Shown: positions 38,068 to 64,000 of the stretch, in pieces
How positions within the stretch are numbered: position 1 is the stretch's first letter
Layout: the number at the start of each line of letters is the position of its first letter
Assembly: GCF_021018895.1 (NCBI RefSeq)
Contig: NC_079375.1
Coordinates: 23,353,475-23,417,474 of the forward strand
DNA length: 64,000 bases
Origin: Seriola aureovittata
Taxonomy: Eukaryota; Chordata; Actinopteri; Carangiformes; Carangidae
Direction: 5' to 3'
The notes under the pieces: generated by a model
Seen by the model: the letters and a program-made list of their open reading frames with translations, nothing else
What the model was told of the DNA's origin: nothing
Database searches by the model: none
Position numbers and translations under genes: made by a program

Positions 38068-39060
38068 AGACGTTGATCAGAAAGATTGTTCCTATCAATC
38101 ACCCTCTTGATTACTCAGTCGTGACCACATGTAACTTAACTGGCCCACCCAAGGTGCTTGGGTACCTTGGTGACCACAAATCAGAGTAAATGAGATATTT
38201 AAATAGACTGAAAGTTGAGAGCAGCTGATGCTGGAATGCAGTTTACAGTGGCATAGAAACAAAGGATCTTGATTTGCCCTCTTGTCTACAAGTGGTCTCA
38301 GTGTGATTTCAGGGTCAGTCTCCCGTGTTGACAAGGATCCTGGTGGTCCGTGAATTGTGGTTCTGAATCACTGATTCTCGACCTTGAGGTGGTCCTTTGA
38401 GATGGTGCATATGCCTGCTGTGCAAAGCTATGGAGGTGTATTGATCCAGGTACAAACGACTTTAAGATGACTCAGGTCATGGTCGATGTCCAAGAAAGAT
38501 GAAATATTTAATGAAATGTTTTGACACTTAATTATTGCAACTGTGACACCATTGGTCACAGTTGCCCACATACTACATAATGGGGCTGTTAGTGGGGAGC
38601 CACCACATTAATGAATAAATTAAAAATGAATCTGAACTTCAGATAAGGTATATTTACTTTACTTCTCCTCACAGGCAATAAATGGAATCTGGTTTCTGTC
38701 CACGACCAGTCCTCACTTGGAAAATTTTTTTCAACACATGAGTTGAGAGAAAAAAGAAAAGTGTGGTAGAATTAGAGATAGAGTAGTTTGTGCTATGTGA
38801 GTCATGGACGAGTTATGCTGGAGAAAGTTCCTGGCGCTACTCCCATAAAATCACATTATTTGGACATGAGAGGTAGTGACAAACAAGCAGAGAGGGCAGC
38901 CAGACATCATGAGAGCCATAGAGGGCCCTGTCACGATGAAAGTGATGGCGATTACCACAGAGTGTGTGCGTGGGCGTGTGTGTGTGTGTATGGAAGTAGT
39001 GTACCTGTTGATGTGTGTGTGTTGTGTGTGTGTATTAGTAAACAGGTCAGGGTGGTGCCC
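38068..39060. other. Upstream flank of the first myosin gene
   Basis: No exon is seen. A TG-rich tract lies at about 38964-39034. Confidence 0.4.
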
Positions 39061-39064
39061 TTGG

Positions 39065-39098
39065 CCTTGTAAGGCAGGGTTATCTGGGGTTATATATT
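39065..39098 (+). promoter_or_regulatory. Core promoter of the first myosin gene: CArG-like site and TATA box
   Basis: CCTTGTAAGG (39065-39074) matches the CArG consensus except for one central G. TTATATATT (39090-39098) is a good TATA box about 25 bp before the inferred transcription start near 39120. CArG elements bind serum response factor and are common in striated-muscle promoters. Confidence 0.5.
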
Positions 39099-39119
39099 TG
39101 ATTCCTGCCTACCCTACAG

Positions 39120-39575
39120 GTCTAGTAGCTGCTTCTTCTTCACCTGGCCTTTGTAAGTCTGCACAACTAGTTTGTATTTTGTATTCAAAGATTCCATTTT
39201 TCATACGCTATCTTTCTATTGCCTAAACCGAAGGGAAAATATTTTCCAACTTCTCTCATTTTACAAAATAGAGGTGATAGGAAGGAACAATTTTTTAAAT
39301 TTGAAACATAGTTAAAACAGGAGTGACATACATGCCTAACAAGATGTATGACATAATTTGTTAAAAGGCCAGTAGGTATACTTAATCCAGGACCAGGTTA
39401 GACAAATCATCCTAAAACAAGAGACCTCTAACTCCCACTGATGCTGATGTGAGTAAGCTCATGCTGATGTTTTACTCAGAATGTCTTACTTACATTTCTC
39501 TCTGTCCACTGCAGGTGGATCACTGGTTTAATCTCCGCAGCCTGAGCTCATCTGTCATCTGAGTTGAACTCACAG
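39120..39575 (+). other. Inferred 5' untranslated exons of the first myosin gene
   Basis: Exon 1 would run from about 39120 to 39152, followed by a GTAAGT donor. Exon 2 would run from 39515 (after CCACTGCAG) to 39575 (before GTAAATT). The coding exon then begins at 39938, after TTAGTGCAG. Two untranslated leader exons before the start codon are common in sarcomeric myosin heavy-chain genes. RNA evidence is lacking. Confidence 0.5.
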
Positions 39576-39939
39576 GTAAATTCTCTGTTCCTAGTGTCTT
39601 CTTAGCAATATTATAGAGCTAAAGACTGATCTAAGATGGCTTTATTCTTCTGTAGCTCATCAGTACATATAAGAGCCTATGGATCCTGACAGAGGGGTTT
39701 TAGACAATCATTGTTTAGATAAATAAAAAGATAAACTTCATTGATCCCATGAGGGAAACTGTCAAATTTCTCTCAAAGTTGAAACAGTTAAAATCCAAAT
39801 GGAGAGGAAAAGAGTGAAGAAAGAAAAATAAGATTAGAAGAAAAATAGTTTTTGCTTGAAACAGATGTGATGGCAAACTGTCAGATACAGACAGGGTGAA
39901 GCCTTACTCATCTCTTACCGACTGTATGTTAGTGCAGCC

Positions 39940-52351
<12,412 letters not shown>

Positions 52352-52434
52352 AGCTTTGGAGCCTTCAGAAATACTTTCCCCTTCTGTGTGCTGTAGATCC
52401 CCTCAACTATCACTATTCACCACCTGTAGTGCTT

Positions 52435-52440
52435 AATAAA
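52435..52440 (+). terminator. Poly(A) signal of the first myosin gene
   Basis: AATAAA lies 84 bp after the stop codon, giving a short 3' untranslated region of about 110 nt, as is usual for sarcomeric myosin genes. Confidence 0.75.
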
Positions 52441-52546
52441 ATCTCATCAAGCTGTTGCACATCATTATTGTATTCTTCTCTATTTTTTTCTCTCTTTTCT
52501 TTGAGAATGAGTGGTATCATAGGACATTGTACAGGAAATCTTGTAT

Positions 52547-52568
52547 GGGGGGGGGGGGGGGGGGGGGG
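52547..52568 (+). repeat. Uninterrupted G22 tract
   Basis: Twenty-two consecutive guanines lie about 110 bp downstream of the first myosin poly(A) signal. The run could form a G-quadruplex, and its exact length is likely to be unreliable in any assembly. Confidence 0.9.
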
Positions 52569-52893
52569 CACATGACTTGACTCAAGTCAGACTAAAGTCA
52601 CAAATTTGAGGACTTCAGACGTGCCTGGACTTGATGTTGACTTGGTATTCATCAGACTTGAGACTTGACTCTTTTGAAACATGATTTCTATTGTGATTCC
52701 GCCAAACCTGGCAGCCTGCACCAGACCAGCAGAGGCCATGGGGATGTACGGTGGCCCTCAGAGCTTAACGCACTGCAGCTTAAGAAAACACATGCAAATA
52801 GACAAAACACAAACATCTCCATCAATTTGACAACACGTGCTGCAAATACTCACAACACAACAGAAGTGTTTCTGATGGACCCAGAAGTGATGA

Positions 52894-53075
52894 GGGGGCA
52901 GCCCGGTGGGTCGCCGGGTAGAGCGCGTACTATAAGAGTGTAGCCCTAACTGCAGTGGCGGTTCGAGTCTGACCCGTGGCCCCTTGCTGCTTCTCTCTCT
53001 CTCTTTCTCTCTCACTCTCTGACTTTCCTATCTCTCTCTCACTATTGGAATTAAGGCAAAAAATAACTTTAAACC
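52894..53075 (+). mobile_element. tRNA-derived SINE, second copy
   Basis: Has a tRNA-like head with a B-box match GGTTCGAGTCT (52960-52970), a CT-rich body and a tail around AAGGCAAAAAATAAC. It is diverged from the SINE at 34343. Flanking AAGTGAT repeats (near 52885 and 53080) may be the remains of a target-site duplication. Confidence 0.65.
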
Positions 53076-53415
53076 TTAAAAAGTGATTAACTTTTTGGGA
53101 CACACTTCAAAAGTCACAAGTGTGAACAACAAGTGCATCTTAGTCGGGTTCATCACTTTTTAGAGTCCCCTGTAAACACTTCCATTGTGTTGTGTGTATT
53201 AGCAACAGATGTGTTGTCAAGTTGATCAAGATGTTTCTAAATTTGTTTGTGTTTTGTCTGTTGCATGTGTTTTCTTAACAACCTCTGAACTTCAGTATAT
53301 TATATTGACTGGTCAGTATCAACAAATAAGTTATAGTATTTGTATTTTGAATTAAAACATATACACACATACACACACATACACACATGAACATAAAGCT
53401 ACATGCATATGCACA

Positions 53416-53643
53416 TACACCAATCAGCCATAACATTAAAACAGGTGACTGGCTTTAAAGTTGTGATTGATCTGTGTATTTTTTGACTGAGTCAAGCCAT
53501 GAAGCCGTGGAAAATAATTCAAACTACAAATTAAGTTTTAAATTTAATTACTAATGATTCAGTATGAACTCTAAAAAACAGGCAACGGTTATAAACCAAC
53601 TATAAAACAGTTACCTGTTTTAATGTTGTGGCTGATTGGTGTA
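53416..53643. mobile_element. 228-bp MITE with 31-bp terminal inverted repeats
   Basis: The left arm (53416-53446) and right arm (53613-53643) are inverted copies with one mismatch in 31. The arms begin TACACCAATCAGCC. TA at each end suits a Tc1/mariner-type TA target duplication. The interior is short, AT-rich and non-coding, so the element would need a transposase made elsewhere. Confidence 0.85.
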
Positions 53644-54932
53644 TATAGTATTAAAACTAAGGTAACCAATAAAATTGACCATCAATTTATGTAAAATGAA
53701 GAGTCACTGTCATTATCTTCTTCAGTACATTAAGTGGATTGTGATGGGATAAAATATTTTGAGGTAAATTATGATGTAAACCAGGCATCAAAATGGGGAT
53801 GGTGAAGCAGTAAGAGCAGAGTTAGGCCTGAACAGGAAAACTCAGGGACCCATGAATTGTGGTGAAAATTAGTAAGTTGAGGTAAAGTGATAGCTAAAAT
53901 AGAGAGAGATAAAACAAATCTCCTGTTCTTAAAATAGAGTTACAGAAAGCCCAAGAGCCTGGGCCTCAAGGTCAACAGCAAACCAGTGCTTATACTCAGG
54001 CCCACCATAATACCACACATAATCACTTTCAGCTGGTCACTGGATTCCTGCTCAAGTCCGTCTGTTCCTCAAAGGGGTGAGGGAGGATTTCAGAGAATTA
54101 GTAATCAAATATTATAATAGTTCATATAGGCTACTGAAATAAATAAAAACAAACTACACTCAGATGACTTTCCCTGCATTTAATGGTACATTTATATATA
54201 ATTAAGCGTGTTAATCTGAATTTAATTTCTTGGATTATGCCCCTTCATTTTTTAAAATATCTTTAGGAAAATTTATTCTAAGATTGTCAGCACTGAAAGT
54301 AGTTTTAAACTGACTGTTTATACCCTCAGCTAACTGTGCTACTCTATGCTCATCTGTCTGTGTAGAGCTTTGCTTTGCTGCTGGTATGAGGTCTCAGTCA
54401 TTACTGTCGCTGTTGTTGCTGCTGCTGCTGCTGCTGGAGACTAAATAATGATTTGAGTCTGGCGGAGGGAGGAGAGGGAGGCCCGGGACTCCCTTTGAGT
54501 AAATTCAGGGAGTCTTGTCTCTTCTCTTATTACATGTCATGTCCTTAACTCCCCTGAGGTGAAAAGCAGGTATCCATGAACTAATGAAAGTACATTCACA
54601 CCTGTGCTTAAAGAGGCGCACCACATACAGCACAGTATGTGCTGAGGATTATCAGCATGATTAACAGGACATCTGAGCCCATGCTCAAATGAACAAGATG
54701 ACAGACCAAAGATGGAACAATTCACTGCCTCTATAATTAGACCACCTTTAACATGGTGTATGACACTTATGGTCTTATCTCGGGAGTTAAGAGCAATCAT
54801 CTGTGACACAACAAGGAAACTCAAAAGACTGTTTGCTACTATCACTGACTGGTGATTTAGTTTTTTACGCATGCGATCGTAACCCAGATCCTTCCAGGGA
54901 AAATGTTATCTGCTACAGAGGCAGCCATATGA
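53644..54932. other. Gene-free spacer between the myosin genes, part 1
   Basis: AT-rich; a CTG run lies at about 54415-54434. The 111-codon minus-strand frame at 54537-54872 has no recognisable features. Confidence 0.45.
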
Positions 54933-55211
54933 TTTAAAGGTCCATATTTTACACTTTTAATCAGAGAAACTAAATCCAGCAAGGTTGGATGTTGGGTCCA
55001 GGTGGGCGGGGCTTGGTGCATGGCTGAGCGACACGACTGCTTTGCCTTGCTGCTTTGTTGTTTTGAGGCTCAGTTTCTGAATACAGGCTATGTGCATTTC
55101 TCTGTGGACTGAGCACTTTGATACTTTAAGAGTATTAATATAGAACCTAGACCTGCTTTATAATCAAACTACACATGGAAATCTAAGTTTATACAATATG
55201 AGACCTTAAAA
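54933..55211 (+). mobile_element. Family A element, copy 3
   Basis: Starts TTTAAAGGTCCATATT and ends with the complementary-type GAGACCTTAAAATC. The interior matches the reverse complement of copy 1 at 16824-17160 over several blocks. It is non-coding. Confidence 0.6.
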
Positions 55212-55213
55212 TC

Positions 55214-55215
<2 letters not shown>

Positions 55216-55250
<35 letters not shown>
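55216..55250. repeat. (CAG)n microsatellite
   Basis: Nearly twelve CAG triplets directly after the family A element, followed by CAACAACAG. It is not within a recognised exon. Confidence 0.95.
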
Positions 55251-55252
<2 letters not shown>

Positions 55253-55257
<5 letters not shown>

Positions 55258-58200
55258 TAGTTGTTTGGAAAATTTAATTCAAACCTCTTTATGAGAAAAT
55301 CAGGGGAGGATGATGTCACCACCTCAAGGTCATAGTTGGTACAAAAGCTCCACAGCAATGTCAGGACAGTTTTACAGTTTACAGATTTAAGTTGTAAAAG
55401 GGGGATTTGTTGGGGTCCTCATGTATAAAGACAAGGGGTATTCCTACATACATTATTATCCAGTGTTAATAGCATAAGTGAACCAACCCTCTGCCTCTCT
55501 CTTAGAAATTATTGTTACATTAGCATCACTACATAATTAGGAAACTGTTTAGTAGTATATGAACATAATTTAAAGAGGGGCCTATCTGAATGTACTGTAA
55601 TGAACTTAATATGAAATTTACATACTGCATCAGCAACATGTTTGTGGATAAAAAAGTAACAATGAGCTTCATTTAAAAAACACTTTTATTTAATTGCAAT
55701 GGCTTTTTAAAAAGGTAAGACTAAAAAAATATGCATAAAAAAACAACAACAATAAAATGGTTATTGTTAAAATTAGAGTAAAACTTTCTGGTAAACTGAT
55801 GTTAAAAAGTATGAACTTTAAGTTACCTTAGATACTAATCTCTACTCCTAGAAATATCCTTCTCCAGTTTGTATGTAATTAAATACATGTGGTAACAATA
55901 GGAATCTGTTGTGATATAAACAAAGCATTTAAACCATGTTTCCTTTAATGAGTGGGGGTCTGAACTGTAAGGTCAGTGTTATCTTCACTTGGTCTTTAGC
56001 AGGGGCATGGAATCTCTCACTTCCACTTGGCACCCTGACACCAGCTGTCAGTAACAGGGCCGGGGAAGTTATCAGAATGGAAATAATCTTGGCACTTGTC
56101 AGCAGCTGTTGACCCTCCTTTTATCTCTTCACCTTTGAAGGGCCTGCGTTTACTGTTGCTAGCAAAATGCTGTGTATTATATTTGCTATACATAATTACA
56201 AAGTATGCTTTATAAGTTGTATGGTTAAGTTTTATAATTAGAAATGATTAAATCTTACTAAATAGTGGGGTTAGGTCAAAACAATATGAGCATAAATGAG
56301 TAACAACACCATGGTGGGCTTATATATATGTTGGGGGGGGGGTCTTTAACATGTCATCATCTGTTGATGGAGTACCCTCAGACGTATGAGTGGAATTTTT
56401 AATGCAACATTCAAATTTGATGGATTGTGGGATATACCTGTCACTGCGTATATTTATATGGTACAGAAGCCAATGTGAGACCATCATCTGCAACAGCTGA
56501 GATGCAGAAGGCAGCATCGAGAAAGCCCCTGTGGCTGCTCTCCTCAATCAGTGCAGGGGTTCTCAGCAGGAATTTCACACAGTTATCTTTGTCCTCAAAG
56601 ACACAATGCCATGACAACAGGGCTGAGGGGCCTGCTTTTGCAAGTTGCTGTCTGATAATGGGAGAAGGCTTCCACAGTGACCTTGGCATCACATTGCAGA
56701 ACAATATGCTGGCACAGCCCTCCATTGTGTATCATCATTACTGCCTTTCAGTAAGTCTCAAGCATGTCACCTGTGGCAGGCCTCTGTCTGTGCTGCCTGG
56801 CACTTGTCGCCTGGTTAATCTCACCGACTAATGTTCTTTATTTAGACCACCCCACTTGGTATCTGATGGCTGTTTATGTTACTGCAAAGTCCATTCTATG
56901 ATAACTCAACACAATTTGTTACCAATACCTCACTCGCAACTCCACTTAAGCCCTCTGGGTAATTACGAACTATACATGACCTACTACTCGAAAATATCTC
57001 CACACATATTTTCTTGCCTTCCTTCCTTTTTGATTAGAAAACAATACCAGCAGTTTACATTTATGCAATGCTCTGTATTATTGTAAACCATGCAAAGAAT
57101 GTGAATTATCCTTTTGATTTTATTCGCTGCTTTGATCTAAGATGTATTAACAATGTTCAATTATTTCTTTCTCAACTCACCTGGTTTTCTATTGCAGGTT
57201 TGCACAAAATTTTTTTTTTTAGATTTTGTTCCAATTAAACATGACAATAGATTTCCAGCAGTCTGCCTCAGTTGGAACTGGCTCCCTGGGGCATTCTGCA
57301 AAATATTGCTGAGTTGAATAGTCTCAAAAACCACCTCATGTGAGTGCATAAGATTTTTTGCGATATTTGAGAGTTTTTTCAGAAATTGACGTGTTTCAAT
57401 TACTTGTTTTTAAGTTCGCATTTTCAAAAAGCAGGCATTAAGCAGGTTAATGAAAACTCACCTACTATTTAACATATTTCTTCTGTAAATGCAAAAAAAT
57501 ACTGCATGAGAATGTTGTGTGATGATTTTTTTTTTTAATTATTCAGCAATTATGCAAAATAAACAAATAAAAAAAAAAGTTTAAATATCTATTTTAACTC
57601 TGGATTTTAGCTGAATCCATTTTCAGTTTTAATTATGAATTAGATGTTTTTCTCTGCTGCACAGTGATGTGCACACAGGCCCAATAAGAAAATATATGGA
57701 AATATATATGAATATTTCAAGATGTTTTCTTTTAATTTTGTTAACACTGGTAATATTGGTGTAAAAACAAACAGCTGTTTTCAAAAATTGAATTGACTAT
57801 TACATCAGCAATTGTGAATCATATTTGACTGATCTGCCAGATAAAAAAAAGATAAGCAGATAACCAATAAACACTTTAAGTATAGGTAGAGGCTTTGTTA
57901 TCCTGAAGTTAAGTATGCTATCACATTTCCAACATTTATTTAAATCACACACCATTAAAATACATGTAGACAGTATTTGATCAGTAGTCTTGCCTGTCTG
58001 AAGTGAAGAAGCTGCTGTTGTGTACAACATGTATTGTTCCTGCCTCAGAACTTTAGGGATGATAAGAAAGGAGTTCTTCCCTTTGTCTATTTAAAGATTT
58101 TGCTGTGTTCCCCTGGTCCCCCGGCTGCTTGAGGATACCTATGATTAATCACTGCACTGCATGGAGCTCCTAATATGGCCTCGTCAGGAGACCAACTGCA

Positions 58201-58323
58201 TCACTGATAAGACTCTTACCCGCTGATTTCTATATTACTCTCTGCCACTCATTAACCCCCTCCCTTCATGCACCCCTAACCCAACTCAGACACAATAACA
58301 TTCCTGGGCCCTGAAATGCCCCT
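55253..58323. other. Gene-free spacer between the myosin genes, part 2
   Basis: AT-rich with no supportable exon. It includes a short G run near 56332-56341. A 134-codon plus frame and an overlapping 94-codon minus frame (56427-56831) lack family resemblance and splice context. Distal regulatory elements could lie here but cannot be recognised by eye. Confidence 0.45.
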
Positions 58324-58354
58324 CCATATTTGGCAGAGGGGCTTTGTTTATAAA
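58324..58354 (+). promoter_or_regulatory. Core promoter of the second myosin gene: perfect CArG box and TATA box
   Basis: CCATATTTGG (58324-58333) is an exact CC(A/T)6GG serum-response-factor site. TATAAA (58349-58354) follows at 16 bp. The inferred transcription start is near 58380, 320 bp before the start codon on the genome. This is a classic striated-muscle promoter arrangement. Confidence 0.65.
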
Positions 58355-58379
58355 GAGAACTCATGGTGAAACCCCCAAT

Positions 58380-58542
58380 TGGTCACCATTCTACCTTAAG
58401 GTAAGGTGCGAGGACAATGGCTTACAAATCAACCACTGCACTTTAATACTATTGGTGTGGACTTTAGACTAGTTTAATCAGTTTTCATTACTTCTTTCCT
58501 CAGGACCATTAAACATCTTTCCTCTCAGTCAGGATTTGTAAG
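58380..58542 (+). other. Inferred 5' untranslated exons of the second myosin gene
   Basis: Exon 1 would end at 58400, before GTAAGG. Exon 2 would be 58504-58542, between TTTCCTCAG and GTAAGA. The coding exon starts at 58688, after TTTCATAG, with the ATG at 58700. The layout mirrors the first myosin gene. Confidence 0.5.
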
Positions 58543-58699
58543 GTAAGAGACTCTGAAAAATGAAAATGTGTTGATTTAAATGCAGTAAATTATATGACAA
58601 AAGGAAATAAATATTTTTTGTCTACAGCTGCCGTCACTTACACACACAATATGATTAATTTGCAACTGACATTATTTTTTTTCATAGACAAGGTGAAAA

Positions 58700-64000
<5,301 letters not shown>

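Noticed and set aside
56427..56831. 134-codon open frame between the myosins
   Set aside because: Overlaps an equally long opposite-strand frame, with no homology and no splice context.

Overview
The window looks like nuclear DNA of a teleost fish, probably a percomorph. It has multi-exon vertebrate genes with GT..AG introns, fish-type tRNA-derived SINEs and short inverted-repeat transposons, and many microsatellites. No prokaryotic feature was seen. All gene models below were built by eye from splice signals, reading-frame continuity and family resemblance.

Layout. (1) 1-4.3 kb: a TCTA microsatellite, a weak coding-like stretch on the minus strand, and one isolated minus-strand exon (2959-3120) that matches the PAS-domain exon of ERG-type potassium channels. 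(2) 4.5-11.4 kb, plus strand: a complete nine-exon gene for tRNA selenocysteine 1-associated protein 1 (SECp43), encoding 340 aa. (3) 12.6-15.6 kb, minus strand and convergent with it: a complete two-exon FITM1-type gene, 285 aa. (4) 17.5-30.6 kb: a 13-kb tandem array built from 26-bp and 36-bp versions of one AT-rich unit, with larger duplicated blocks inside. (5) 30.6-39 kb: a gene-poor tract of SINE, transposon and microsatellite remnants. (6) 39.1-52.45 kb, plus strand: a complete sarcomeric myosin heavy-chain gene with 37 coding exons and 1939 aa. (7) 52.5-58.3 kb: a gene-free spacer with a SINE and two inverted-repeat elements. (8) 58.3 kb to the end: a second, tandem myosin heavy-chain gene, of which 17 coding exons (763 residues of the motor domain) are inside the window.

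How the genes relate. The two myosins are MYH6/MYH7-class (slow or cardiac) paralogues in the same orientation. They most resemble the teleost slow-muscle (smyhc) group, but the exact subtype cannot be fixed from sequence alone. Each has a TATA box, a CArG or CArG-like element and two candidate 5' untranslated exons. The FITM1-type gene is also of a muscle-expressed lipid-droplet family, so three of the four main genes may share a muscle setting. The SECp43 gene serves selenoprotein synthesis and has an ETS-type, TATA-less upstream region.

The most unusual points are the satellite array, the gene-conversion-like identity between the two myosin genes, the lack of both FIT-family catalytic histidines in the FITM1-type protein, and the orphan ERG exon.
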